DNA from: Streptococcus pneumoniae
Lineage (GTDB): Bacteria; Bacillota; Bacilli; Lactobacillales; Streptococcaceae
Assembly: GCF_001096185.1 (NCBI RefSeq)
Contig: NZ_CRPU01000004.1
Location: forward strand, 1 to 64,000
Direction of reading: 5' to 3'
Length of the DNA stretch: 64,000 nucleotides
Each line of letters starts with the position of its first letter. Within the stretch, counting starts at the first letter, position 1. The translations under genes were made by a program, and so were the position numbers. This document shows, piece by piece, positions 37,091 to 45,499 of the stretch. The notes beneath the pieces were generated by a model. The model did not search any database. It was not told the DNA's origin and saw nothing but the letters and a program-made list of their open reading frames with translations.

Positions 37091-37405
37091 TATACTCTTC
37101 GAAAATCTCTTCAAACCACGTCAGCGTCGTCTTGCCGTATGTATGATCACTGACTTCGTCAGTTTTATCTACAACCTCAAAACCATGTTTTGAGCTGACT
37201 TCGTCAGTTTCATCTACAACCTCAAAACCATGTTTTGAGCTGATTTCGTCAGTTCTATCCACAACCTCAAAACAGTGTTTTGAGCTGACTTCGTCAGTTT
37301 CATCTACAACCTCAAAACCATGTTTTGAGCTGACTTCGTCAGTCTTATCTACAACCTCAAAACTGTGTTTTGAGCAACCTGAGGCTAGCTTCCTAGTTTG
37401 CTCTA
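37091..37405. repeat. BOX element A-B(x5)-C, boxC truncated
   Basis: BoxA from tatactcttcgaaaatctct (37091), then five consecutive boxB units of exactly 45 bp (37151-37195, 37196-37240, 37241-37285, 37286-37330, 37331-37375), each tgacttcgtcag...gttttgagc, then a boxC cut after gtttgctcta, missing the usual tgaaaatcaaagag part. With the promoter region behind it, this fills the 580-bp stretch 37003-37582 that has no gene. The 130-aa frame on the opposite strand is an artefact of the 45-bp periodicity. Confidence 0.93.
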
Positions 37406-37444
37406 GTATTAGAACAGAAAAAATGCTTGGAGTATTTGTTTGTG

Positions 37445-37546
37445 TGTTTATTTTTATATAACAAACTATAAACACAACAAAAATATAAAAAAAGAGACAA
37501 AAATCAACAGAAAACTATTGACAACGATTTCATATAGTGTTATACT
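37445..37546 (+). promoter_or_regulatory. Promoter of the Gat-type PTS operon with LacR- and cre-like sites
   Basis: TTGACA (37518-37523), 17 bp, TATACT (37541-37546). TTGACAACGATTTCA (37518-37532) fits the CcpA consensus at 14 of 15 positions and overlaps the -35. TGTTTATTTT (37445-37454) fits the LacR-type motif TGTTTNWTTT as I remember it, in a run of TGTTTG/AACAAA-like words. Glucose repression and galactoside induction are predicted. Confidence 0.65.
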
Positions 37547-37582
37547 TAGGTCGTAAAGTTAATGGAAAGAAGGGAAAACCTT

Positions 37583-38059
37583 ATGGGATTAGATCATTTC
37601 TTTGACAAAAACCTTGTGTTTTGCTTAGAAGCGGATAATCAAGAACATCTCTTTGATCAGGTTGCAACTTTATTGGAAGAACGAGAAATCGTAACTCCGA
37701 CCTATCGTGAAGCCTTGATCACGCGTGAAAAGTCATTTCCAACTGGCTTAGATATGGAATTTTTGGGTAAGGATTTGCCGAATGTGGCTATTCCTCATAC
37801 AGATATTGTTCATAATCTGGCTGAAAAAGTTGTGGTCGTTCGATTAGAAAAACCAGTGACCTTCCACAATATGATTGCGCCAGATAAGGAAGTAGAAGTA
37901 TCCTTGCTCTTCTTTATCATCAATAACTCGAGTTCAAGTCAAACGAATATTCTTGCTCAGTTGATGGACTTCTTCACAGGAAATGGTCATCTTGAAGACC
38001 TATCAAAAATTTCTGAACCAGAAGCCCTCTATGCTTATATCGCTGAAGCAATCGCTTAA
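37583..38059 (+). CDS. PTS EIIA component, galactitol/fructose type
   Basis: 158 aa. EIIA of the fructose/mannitol/galactitol (PTS_EIIA_2) fold. The phospho-His sits in NVAIPHTD (about residue 66), the signature of this family. SFPTGLDM upstream is also typical. It passes phosphate from HPr to the IIB at 38098. The first ATG is 37562; ATG 37583 is preferred because it has an aagaaggga SD at proper spacing and yields MGLDHFF. Part of a IIA-IIB-IIC operon just upstream of the tagatose genes, likely importing galactose as Gal-6-P. Confidence 0.85.
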   Translation: MGLDHFFDKNLVFCLEADNQEHLFDQVATLLEEREIVTPTYREALITREKSFPTGLDMEFLGKDLPNVAIPHTDIVHNLAEKVVVVRLEKPVTFHNMIAPDKEVEVSLLFFIINNSSSSQTNILAQLMDFFTGNGHLEDLSKISEPEALYAYIAEAIA

Positions 38060-38097
38060 TCTTGTCTATTAAAAATATTAAATCGGAGGAGATCCAT

Positions 38098-38403
38098 ATG
38101 ATTAAAATTCTTGCTGCCTGCGGTGCAGGTGTTAACTCAAGCCACCAAATTAAAAGTGCTCTTGAAGAAGAACTTTCAAACCGTGGTTACGATGTGCACT
38201 GTGATGCAGTCATGGTCAAAGACGTTAACGAAGACCTTATCAAAGGTTATGACATCTTCACGCCAATTGCTGCGACAGACCTTGGTTTTGAGCCAGGTAT
38301 TCCAGTTATCGAAGCTGGACCAATCTTATTCCGTATTCCAGCTATGAGTGCTCCAGTATTTGATAATATTGAAGCAGCTATCAAAGAACACGGATTAAGC
38401 TAA
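38098..38403 (+). CDS. PTS EIIB component, galactitol (GatB) type
   Basis: 101 aa. Phosphocysteine P-loop ILAACGAGVNSSHQIKS (Cys about residue 7) typical of GatB-type EIIB. ATG 38098 follows a strong SD ggaggaga (38085-38092). An upstream in-frame start at 38062 has none. It phosphorylates the incoming sugar together with the IIC. Confidence 0.88.
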   Translation: MIKILAACGAGVNSSHQIKSALEEELSNRGYDVHCDAVMVKDVNEDLIKGYDIFTPIAATDLGFEPGIPVIEAGPILFRIPAMSAPVFDNIEAAIKEHGLS

Positions 38404-38448
38404 TTATCAATTTGTTAACATTCATAAATAAAAAAGGGAGGAACTGTT

Positions 38449-39924
38449 ATGGATGCAATCTTTGACCTAATCGGAAAGGTTTTCAATCCCATCTTAGAAA
38501 TGGGTGGACCTGTCATCATGTTAATCATTTTGACAGTATTGGCTTTACTTTTTGGAGTGAAATTCTCCAAAGCGCTTGAAGGTGGTATCAAACTTGCCAT
38601 CGCTCTTACTGGTATCGGTGCTATCATCGGTATGCTAAATGGTGCTTTCTCAGCATCACTTGCAAAATTCGTTGAAAATACTGGTATTCAATTGAGTATT
38701 ACCGACGTTGGTTGGGCACCACTTGCTACAATCACTTGGGGTTCTGCTTGGACACTTTACTTCTTGCTCATCATGTTGATTGTCAACGTAGTGATGCTTG
38801 CTATGAAGAAAACTGATACACTTGATGTCGATATCTTCGATATCTGGCACTTGTCTATCACAGGTCTTTTGATTAAATGGTATGCAGACAACAATGGTGT
38901 GAGCCAAGGAGTTTCACTCTTTATTGCTACAGCAGCTATCGTCCTTGTTGGTGTGTTGAAAATTATCAACTCTGACTTGATGAAACCTACATTTGATGAC
39001 CTTCTTAACGCACCAAGTTCATCACCAATGACATCAACTCACATGAACTACATGATGAACCCAGTTATCATGGTTTTGGATAAGATTTTTGAAAAATTCT
39101 TCCCAGGTCTTGATAAATATGACTTTGATGCTGCTAAATTGAACAAAAAAATCGGTTTCTGGGGTTCTAAATTCTTTATCGGTTTCATTCTTGGTATTGT
39201 TATCGGTATTATGGGAACTCCACATCCAATTGAAGGTGTTGCAGATGCAGATAAATGGCGTCTTGTTATCAAAGGATGGTTGTCTCTTGGTTTGACAGCC
39301 GGTGTATCTTTGGAACTCTTCTCACTTATCGGTTCATGGTTCATCGCTGCCGTAGAACCACTTTCACAAGGTATTACAAACGTTGCTACTAAACGTCTTC
39401 AAGGACGTAAATTTAACATCGGTCTTGACTGGCCTTTCATCGCTGGTCGTGCTGAAATCTGGGCTTGTGCCAACGTACTTGCTCCAATCATGTTGATTGA
39501 AGCTGTGCTTCTTTCAAAAGTCGGAAATGGTATCTTGCCACTTGCAGGTATCATCGCTATGGGTGTTACTCCAGCTCTCTTGGTTGTAACACGTGGTAAA
39601 TTGCTCCGTATGATTATTTTCGGAACACTCTTGTTGCCACTCTTCCTTCTTTCAGGTACACTTATCGCACCATTTGCAACAGAACTTGCTAAAGGTGTAG
39701 GTGCATTCCCAGAAGGTGTGAGCCAAACTCAATTGATTACTCACTCTACTCTTGAAGGACCAATCGAAAAACTTCTTGGTTGGACAATTGGTAACACTAC
39801 AACAGGTGATGTCAAAGCAATCCTTGGTGCAGTAGTCTTCCTTGTGTTCTATATCGGTATCTTTGCTTGGTACAGAAAACAAATGATCAAACGTAACGAA
39901 GAGTACGCAGCAAAAGCAAAATAA
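38449..39924 (+). CDS. PTS EIIC component, galactitol (GatC) type permease
   Basis: 491 aa, about 10 to 12 membrane segments, PTS_EIIC GatC family by size and gene order. ITDVGWAPLATITWGSAWTLYF and the YMMNPVIMV region are characteristic. It transports and phosphorylates a galactitol-like sugar. With lacAB (galactose-6-phosphate isomerase) close by and no galactitol-1-phosphate dehydrogenase gene, galactose is the likeliest substrate. Related Gal-PTS genes sit by the lac genes in S. gordonii, from memory. Confidence 0.85.
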   Translation: MDAIFDLIGKVFNPILEMGGPVIMLIILTVLALLFGVKFSKALEGGIKLAIALTGIGAIIGMLNGAFSASLAKFVENTGIQLSITDVGWAPLATITWGSAWTLYFLLIMLIVNVVMLAMKKTDTLDVDIFDIWHLSITGLLIKWYADNNGVSQGVSLFIATAAIVLVGVLKIINSDLMKPTFDDLLNAPSSSPMTSTHMNYMMNPVIMVLDKIFEKFFPGLDKYDFDAAKLNKKIGFWGSKFFIGFILGIVIGIMGTPHPIEGVADADKWRLVIKGWLSLGLTAGVSLELFSLIGSWFIAAVEPLSQGITNVATKRLQGRKFNIGLDWPFIAGRAEIWACANVLAPIMLIEAVLLSKVGNGILPLAGIIAMGVTPALLVVTRGKLLRMIIFGTLLLPLFLLSGTLIAPFATELAKGVGAFPEGVSQTQLITHSTLEGPIEKLLGWTIGNTTTGDVKAILGAVVFLVFYIGIFAWYRKQMIKRNEEYAAKAK

Positions 39925-39942
39925 TGCGCTCCTATAAAATGT

Positions 39943-40048
39943 AAGCTCAATGAAAATCAAAGAGCAAACTAGGAAGCTAGCCGTAGGCTGTACTAAAGTA
40001 CGGCAAGGTGACGCTGACGAAGTTTGAATTGGATTTTCGCAGAGTGTA
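39943..40048. repeat. BOX element (boxC-boxA, no boxB)
   Basis: ctcaatgaaaatcaaagag, ctagccgtaggctg, ggcaaggtgacgctgacg and gattttcgcagagtg: the same order and strand as the copy at 7336-7441, and about the same length. Lies between the PTS IIC stop and the terminator at 40057. Confidence 0.88.
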
Positions 40049-40056
40049 AATTGTTG

Positions 40057-40103
40057 AAACTAGGTTGTCATACTTTTTAGGAGTGACAGCCTAGTTTTTT
40101 ATA
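40057..40103 (+). terminator. Terminator of the Gat-type PTS operon
   Basis: 14-bp stem aaactaggttgtca/tgacagcctagttt (40057-40070 with 40084-40097, one G-U), then six T. It isolates the PTS genes from lacX. Confidence 0.9.
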
Positions 40104-40128
40104 AACTATCAAGAAATTGGAGAAAATA

Positions 40129-41025
40129 ATGGTAATTGAATTAAAATCAGAACAATTAAGAGTTCAATTTAACAGTTTTGGTGGGGCTCTTTCTTCTATA
40201 AAAGATGCTGAGGGACTGGAGTATTTGTGGCAAGGGGATGCTACTTATTGGAGTGGACAAGCTCCTGTTCTCTTCCCCATTTGTGGTTCATTGAGAGAAG
40301 ATACAGCACTTTATATAGATGAGAAGGGGCAAGAAACCAAAGGAAACATTCCTCGTCATGGTTTGCTTCGAAAGAAAGAATTTGAATTAGTTGAACAGAC
40401 AGATAAGAGTGTAACTTTTGCAATTGAAGATGATGAGAATAGCTATCAAAACTACCCTTATCATTTCCGACTAGAAATCACTTATATCCTTACAGGAAAG
40501 ACAGTACGGACTCAATACAAAATTTTCAATAAAGAAACTAGCAAGGTCATGCCTTACTTTATTGGTGGACATCCAGGATTTAATTGTCCTTTACTGGATG
40601 ATGAGGTCTATGAAGATTACTACTTAGAGTTTGAGAAAGAAGAGACTTGCTCTGTTCCACGTCCTTTCCCAGAAACAGGTATGTTGGATTTTCAAGATAG
40701 AAGTCCATGGTTAGAGAATCAAAAAGAATTAGACCTAAGCTATGATCTTTTCAGCACAGATGCAGTGACTTTGGATGAATTGCAATCTCGAACAATTGCC
40801 CTTCGTTCTCGTAAACATGATAAGGGATTGAAAGTGCACTTTGCAGAGTTTCCAAACCTCATCATCTGGTCAACTTTGAACAAGGGACCTTTCATTGCCT
40901 TTGAACCATGGTCTGGCTTGTCAACATCCCTTGAAGAAGGAGATCATTTAGAAGATAAGAAGAATGTTCGTCTCTTAGAAGCCAATCAGGTTGAAGAATT
41001 AGGGTTTGAGATAGAAGTTTTATAA
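40129..41025 (+). CDS. lacX: Aldose 1-epimerase-like protein LacX
   Basis: 298 aa, galactose mutarotase-like fold: GQAPVLFPICGSL, NIPRHGLLRKKEF with the conserved Arg-His, and IGGHPGFNCPL with the catalytic-site His. LacX of lactococcal lac plasmids is the closest named relative; it probably interconverts sugar anomers. ATG 40129 with ttggaga SD is chosen over a TTG at 40117. The gene is between the terminator at 40103 and the lacA promoter; no distinct promoter of its own is evident, and it precedes rather than follows the lac genes. Confidence 0.78.
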   Translation: MVIELKSEQLRVQFNSFGGALSSIKDAEGLEYLWQGDATYWSGQAPVLFPICGSLREDTALYIDEKGQETKGNIPRHGLLRKKEFELVEQTDKSVTFAIEDDENSYQNYPYHFRLEITYILTGKTVRTQYKIFNKETSKVMPYFIGGHPGFNCPLLDDEVYEDYYLEFEKEETCSVPRPFPETGMLDFQDRSPWLENQKELDLSYDLFSTDAVTLDELQSRTIALRSRKHDKGLKVHFAEFPNLIIWSTLNKGPFIAFEPWSGLSTSLEEGDHLEDKKNVRLLEANQVEELGFEIEVL

Positions 41026-41046
41026 AAAAGTAAAAAATAAATAACA

Positions 41047-41092
41047 AAAACAAACACAAACTGTTGACTTTTTCAAACAATAGTAGTATATT
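41047..41092 (+). promoter_or_regulatory. lacA promoter with LacR-like motif
   Basis: TTGACT (41064-41069), 17 bp, TATATT (41087-41092). AAAACAAACA (41047-41056) is TGTTTGTTTT on the minus strand, fitting TGTTTNWTTT; ATGTTTGTGAG follows the -10. The leader contains a perfect hairpin tgctggaatccagca (41140-41154). Confidence 0.7.
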
Positions 41093-41180
41093 ATGTTTGT
41101 GAGGACTAATTGACTGTTTTTTAAAGACAGCCAATACACTGCTGGAATCCAGCATAGAAAAATAAAAAGGAGTATACAAT

Positions 41181-41606
41181 ATGTCTATTGTTATCGGTGC
41201 AGATGCTGCAGGTTTGAGATTGAAAGAAGTTGTGAAAGACTTCTTGGAAAAAGAAAACTTCCACGTTGTGGATGTTACAGCTGAAGGTCAAGACTTTGTT
41301 GATGTGACTCTCGCTGTTGCTGCAGAAGTAAACAAAGAAGAACAAAACCTTGGTATCGTGATTGATGCTTACGGTGCTGGTCCATTTATGGTCGCAACAA
41401 AAATCAAAGGAATGGTTGCTGCAGAAGTATCTGACGAACGTTCAGCTTATATGACTCGTGGCCACAACAACTCTCGTATGATCACTATGGGTGCACAACT
41501 TGTTGGTGATGAATTGGCTAAAAACATCGCTAAAGGATTTGTTAACGGTAAATACGATGGTGGACGTCACCAGATTCGTGTTGACATGTTGAACAAAATG
41601 TGCTAA
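41181..41606 (+). CDS. lacA: Galactose-6-phosphate isomerase subunit LacA
   Basis: 141 aa RpiB/LacAB family. [22 protein letters not shown] and the [21 protein letters not shown] segment are typical of LacA. With LacB it converts Gal-6-P to tagatose-6-P. First gene of lacABCD, SD aaggag. Confidence 0.95.
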   Translation: MSIVIGADAAGLRLKEVVKDFLEKENFHVVDVTAEGQDFVDVTLAVAAEVNKEEQNLGIVIDAYGAGPFMVATKIKGMVAAEVSDERSAYMTRGHNNSRMITMGAQLVGDELAKNIAKGFVNGKYDGGRHQIRVDMLNKMC

Positions 41607-41636
41607 TTAGATTACAGTAAGAAAGGTAAGTTAAAA

Positions 41637-42152
41637 ATGAGAATTGCAATTGGATGTGACCACATCGTAACAGATGAAAAAATGGCGGTTTCAGAATTTT
41701 TGAAATCAAAAGGATATGAAGTTATTGACTTTGGTACATATGACCATACACGTACTCACTACCCAATCTTTGGTAAAAAAGTAGGGGAAGCTGTAACTAG
41801 CGGTCAAGCTGATCTCGGGGTATGTATCTGTGGTACTGGTGTTGGTATCAACAACGCTGTAAATAAAGTTCCAGGTGTCCGTTCTGCCTTGGTTCGTGAT
41901 ATGACAACAGCCCTTTATGCTAAAGAACAATTGAACGCTAATGTTATCGGTTTTGGTGGTAAGATTACTGGTGAATTACTTATGTGTGATATTATTGAAG
42001 CTTTCATCCATGCTGAATACAAACCATCTGAAGAAAACAAAAAATTGATTGCAAAAATTGAACACCTTGAAAGTCACAATGCTCAACAAACAGATGCAAA
42101 CTTCTTCACTGAATTCCTTGAAAAATGGGATCGCGGAGAATACCACGACTAA
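41637..42152 (+). CDS. lacB: Galactose-6-phosphate isomerase subunit LacB
   Basis: 171 aa. [20 protein letters not shown] and [20 protein letters not shown], with the catalytic Cys of RpiB/LacB enzymes. Forms the heteromer with LacA. Follows lacA by 30 bp. Confidence 0.95.
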   Translation: MRIAIGCDHIVTDEKMAVSEFLKSKGYEVIDFGTYDHTRTHYPIFGKKVGEAVTSGQADLGVCICGTGVGINNAVNKVPGVRSALVRDMTTALYAKEQLNANVIGFGGKITGELLMCDIIEAFIHAEYKPSEENKKLIAKIEHLESHNAQQTDANFFTEFLEKWDRGEYHD

Positions 42153-42162
42153 GAGGTGACCT

Positions 42163-43092
42163 ATGATTTTAACAGTCACAATGAACCCATCCATTGATAT
42201 TTCCTATCCCTTGGATGAGTTGAAGATTGATACTGTCAATCGTGTGGTGGATGTAACCAAAACGGCTGGTGGTAAGGGACTAAATGTTACCCGAGTACTT
42301 TCAGAGTTTGGGGATTCTGTTCTTGCTACTGGTTTAGTGGGTGGCAAACTTGGTGAGTTTTTGGTTGAAAATATCGATGATAACGTTAAGAAAGATTTCT
42401 TCTCAATTCAGGGAGAAACTCGTAACTGTATCGCTATTCTTCACGGAGACAACCAAACAGAAGTTCTTGAAAAAGGACCTGTAGTATTGGAACAGGAAGG
42501 TCAAGACTTTTTGGAACATTTCAAAAAACTCTTGGAGTCAGTTGAAGTAGTAGCTATCTCAGGTAGTCTGCCAGCTGGTCTTCCAGTTGATTACTATGCG
42601 AGCTTGGTAGAACTTGCTAATCAAGCTGGCAAGCCTGTTGTTTTGGACTGCTCTGGTGCAGCACTTCAGGCGGTTCTTGAATCACCACATAAACCAACAG
42701 TCATCAAACCAAATAATGAGGAATTATCTCAGCTTCTTGGAAGAGAAGTTTCTGAGGATTTGGATGAATTAAAAGAAGTACTTCAAGAACCTTTATTTGC
42801 AGGTATTGAATGGATTATTGTTTCACTTGGTGCCAATGGTGCCTTTGCCAAACATGGTGACACTTTCTACAAGGTAGATATTCCTAGAATTCAGGTAGTA
42901 AATCCTGTTGGATCTGGAGACTCTACTGTGGCAGGCATTTCTTCAGGACTCCTTCATAAAGAATCTGATGCAGAACTTTTAATTAAGGCAAATGTCCTTG
43001 GAATGCTTAATGCTCAAGAAAAAATGACTGGTCATGTCAACATGGCCAACTATCAAGCTCTATATGATCAATTAATAGTAAAAGAGGTATAA
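42163..43092 (+). CDS. lacC: Tagatose-6-phosphate kinase
   Basis: 309 aa PfkB family. [35 protein letters not shown] and the anion-hole/catalytic [12 protein letters not shown] near the C-terminus. ATP-dependent formation of tagatose-1,6-bisphosphate. It ends one base before lacD. Confidence 0.95.
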   Translation: MILTVTMNPSIDISYPLDELKIDTVNRVVDVTKTAGGKGLNVTRVLSEFGDSVLATGLVGGKLGEFLVENIDDNVKKDFFSIQGETRNCIAILHGDNQTEVLEKGPVVLEQEGQDFLEHFKKLLESVEVVAISGSLPAGLPVDYYASLVELANQAGKPVVLDCSGAALQAVLESPHKPTVIKPNNEELSQLLGREVSEDLDELKEVLQEPLFAGIEWIIVSLGANGAFAKHGDTFYKVDIPRIQVVNPVGSGDSTVAGISSGLLHKESDAELLIKANVLGMLNAQEKMTGHVNMANYQALYDQLIVKEV

Positions 43093-43093
43093 A

Positions 43094-44074
43094 ATGGCTT
43101 TAACAGAACAAAAACGTGCACGCTTAGAAAAACTTTCTGATGAAAATGGTATCATCTCAGCTCTTGCATTTGACCAACGTGGTGCTTTGAAACGCCTCAT
43201 GGCTCAACACCAAACAGAAGAACCAACTGTGGCTCAAATGGAAGAACTGAAAGTCTTGGTAGCAGATGAATTGACTAAATACGCTTCATCTATGCTTCTT
43301 GACCCTGAATATGGACTTCCAGCGACTAAAGCTCTTGATGAAAAAGCTGGTCTTCTCCTTGCTTATGAAAAAACAGGTTATGATACAACAAGTACAAAAC
43401 GCTTGCCAGACTGCTTGGATGTTTGGTCTGCAAAACGTATTAAAGAAGAAGGTGCAGATGCAGTTAAATTCTTGCTTTACTATGATGTAGATAGCTCAGA
43501 CGAACTCAACCAAGAAAAACAAGCGTACATCGAACGTATCGGTTCTGAGTGTGTGGCTGAAGATATCCCATTCTTCCTTGAAATCCTTGCTTATGATGAA
43601 AAAATTGCGGACGCTGGTTCTGTAGAATACGCGAAAGTAAAACCACACAAAGTTATTGGTGCTATGAAAGTCTTCTCAGACTCACGCTTTAACATTGATG
43701 TCTTGAAAGTAGAAGTTCCTGTTAACATTAAATATGTTGAAGGCTTCGCTGAAGGTGAAGTCGTTTATACACGTGAAGAAGCAGCAGCCTTCTTCAAAGC
43801 ACAAGATGAAGCAACTAACTTGCCATACATCTACTTGAGTGCTGGTGTATCAGCTAAACTCTTCCAAGATACTCTTGTATTTGCTCACGAATCAGGTGCA
43901 AACTTTAACGGAGTTCTTTGTGGCCGTGCTACATGGGCTGGATCAGTTGAAGCTTACATCAAAGATGGTGAAGCAGCAGCTCGCGAATGGCTTCGCACAA
44001 CTGGATTTGAAAATATTGATGAACTCAACAAAGTTCTTCAAACAACAGCAACTTCATGGAAAGAACGCGTTTAA
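43094..44074 (+). CDS. lacD: Tagatose-1,6-bisphosphate aldolase
   Basis: 326 aa class I-type LacD aldolase. [14 protein letters not shown] and the Schiff-base Lys region [12 protein letters not shown] are seen; the acidic pocket is near LEILAYDE. It yields DHAP and glyceraldehyde-3-phosphate, which enter glycolysis. Some streptococcal LacD paralogues have regulatory roles; this copy has normal catalytic elements and operon position. Confidence 0.95.
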   Translation: MALTEQKRARLEKLSDENGIISALAFDQRGALKRLMAQHQTEEPTVAQMEELKVLVADELTKYASSMLLDPEYGLPATKALDEKAGLLLAYEKTGYDTTSTKRLPDCLDVWSAKRIKEEGADAVKFLLYYDVDSSDELNQEKQAYIERIGSECVAEDIPFFLEILAYDEKIADAGSVEYAKVKPHKVIGAMKVFSDSRFNIDVLKVEVPVNIKYVEGFAEGEVVYTREEAAAFFKAQDEATNLPYIYLSAGVSAKLFQDTLVFAHESGANFNGVLCGRATWAGSVEAYIKDGEAAAREWLRTTGFENIDELNKVLQTTATSWKERV

Positions 44075-44138
44075 GCAAGTCCTCCTAGGTTAGGAACATG
44101 AATCTAAAAAAATTTTTAAAAAAAGTTGCATGTAAAGG

Positions 44139-44167
44139 TTTACAAAACAACCAACTTGTGCTATACT
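44139..44167 (+). promoter_or_regulatory. Promoter of lacTFEG
   Basis: TTTACA (44139-44144), 17 bp, TATACT (44162-44167). Confidence 0.75.
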
Positions 44168-44188
44168 TAAATCACAAGTTAATACAAG

Positions 44189-44222
44189 GTGAGTGTTACT
44201 AAGTAATATTAGGCATGATCAC
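44189..44222 (+). promoter_or_regulatory. LacT ribonucleic antiterminator (RAT)
   Basis: The segment with GTGTTACT and AGGCATGATCAC fits the BglG/LicT-family RAT pattern (GTTACTnn...AGGCAAAACC). Its 3' end (44215-44222) is also the first part of the terminator stem, so the two structures exclude each other. Binding of LacT should allow read-through into lacTFEG. Confidence 0.75.
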
Positions 44223-44272
44223 AGGTGAATTAGGAATCGGATGATTTTCTAGTTCATTTGTGGTCATTTTTT
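44215..44272 (+). terminator. Leader terminator controlled by LacT
   Basis: atgatcacaggtgaattag (44215-44233) pairs with ctagttcatttgtggtcat (44249-44267) through a 19-position stem with G-U pairs, followed by TTTTTT. Confidence 0.85.
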
Positions 44273-44309
44273 GTACTCATATACCTTTAAGATATAAAAG
44301 GAGGTTGAC

Positions 44310-45146
44310 ATGTATCGAATTCTAAATCCCATGAATCACAATGTCTCGCTTGTCAGAAATGATAAAGGAGAAGAAGTGATTGTAATTGGTAAGGGGATTG
44401 CATTTGGAAAGAAGAAGGGAGATTTGATTGCTGAACATCAGGTTGAGAAAATCTTTCGGATGAAGACCGAAGAGTCAAGAGAAAACTTTATGGCTCTCCT
44501 CAAAGATGTTCCGCTTGATTTTATCACAGTGACTTATGAAATCATTGATAAGCTTTCCAAGAAATATCATTATCCGATTCAAGAGTATCTCTACGTAACC
44601 TTGACAGATCATATTTACTGTTCTTACCAAGCTCTAGCACAAGGAAGGTACAAGGATAGTAATCTGCCAGATATTTCCGCTAAGTATCCTGTCGCTTTTC
44701 AAATCGCAAATGAAGCATTTGGAATTTATCGTCAAAAACTGACCGATAATTTTCCTGAAGACGAAATTATTCGAATTGCTTATCATTTCATCAATGCCGA
44801 AGGCGAGAATGAAGTAGAAGTAGTTAAATCGATTGATAAGAGGAAAGAAATTCTCAAGAATGTTGAAGAAGTTTTAAAGGACTATGCAATTCAACGAACC
44901 AAAGAGAATACCCATTTCTATGATCGCTTCATGATCCATTTGAATTATTTCTTGGATTATTTAGACAGATCAAGAGATGATAACCAATCGCTTCTGGATA
45001 TGGAAGACCATATCAAACAATCCTACCCAAAAGCCTTCGAGATTGGTTCCAAGATCTATGATGTGATTACGCAACATACGGGTCTTGATTTGTATAAAAG
45101 TGAACGTGTTTATCTAGTTCTACATATCCAACGTTTATTGTCATAA
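44310..45146 (+). CDS. lacT: BglG-family transcriptional antiterminator LacT
   Basis: 278 aa. N-terminal CAT RNA-binding domain (residues 1-55: ILNPMNHNVSLVRNDKGEEVIVIGKGIAFGKKKGD) and two PRDs (about 70-170 and 175-278) with conserved His (YCSYQAL region, IAYHFINAEGE, HLNYFLDYL). PRD phosphorylation by LacE/HPr tunes its activity. It controls its own operon at the RAT/terminator at 44189-44272. SD ggagg. Confidence 0.95.
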   Translation: MYRILNPMNHNVSLVRNDKGEEVIVIGKGIAFGKKKGDLIAEHQVEKIFRMKTEESRENFMALLKDVPLDFITVTYEIIDKLSKKYHYPIQEYLYVTLTDHIYCSYQALAQGRYKDSNLPDISAKYPVAFQIANEAFGIYRQKLTDNFPEDEIIRIAYHFINAEGENEVEVVKSIDKRKEILKNVEEVLKDYAIQRTKENTHFYDRFMIHLNYFLDYLDRSRDDNQSLLDMEDHIKQSYPKAFEIGSKIYDVITQHTGLDLYKSERVYLVLHIQRLLS

Positions 45147-45181
45147 GAATTTAATTAAAAATACATAAGGAGAATTCTATC

Positions 45182-45499
45182 ATGAATAGAGAAGAAGTAA
45201 CATTGTTAGGTTTTGAAATCGTAGCCTATGCTGGCGATGCTCGTTCAAAACTATTGGAATCCTTGAAGGCTGCTGAAGCTGGTGATTTTGCTAAAGCGGA
45301 CGCTCTGGTAGAGGAAGCTGGTAGCTGTATTGCTGAGGCTCACCACGCGCAAACAAGTCTATTGACTAAGGAAGCAGCTGGCGAGGATTTGGCTTATAGT
45401 GTGACCATGATGCATGGTCAAGATCACTTGATGACAACTATTTTGTTAAAAGATTTGATGCACCACTTAATCGAACTCTATAAGAGAGGAGTTAAATAA
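45182..45499 (+). CDS. lacF: Lactose PTS EIIA component
   Basis: 105 aa PTS_IIA Lac/cellobiose family. Phospho-His78 lies in [28 protein letters not shown] is the other conserved helix. It accepts phosphate from HPr His15 (ptsH in this window) and passes it to LacE. Its stop overlaps the lacE start by one base. Confidence 0.95.
   Translation: MNREEVTLLGFEIVAYAGDARSKLLESLKAAEAGDFAKADALVEEAGSCIAEAHHAQTSLLTKEAAGEDLAYSVTMMHGQDHLMTTILLKDLMHHLIELYKRGVK

Noticed and set aside
37083-37475. 130-aa open frame on the minus strand with FEVVDKTDEVSSKHG repeats
   Set aside because: It is a reading of the 45-bp boxB units (45 is a multiple of three), has no SD and no family.
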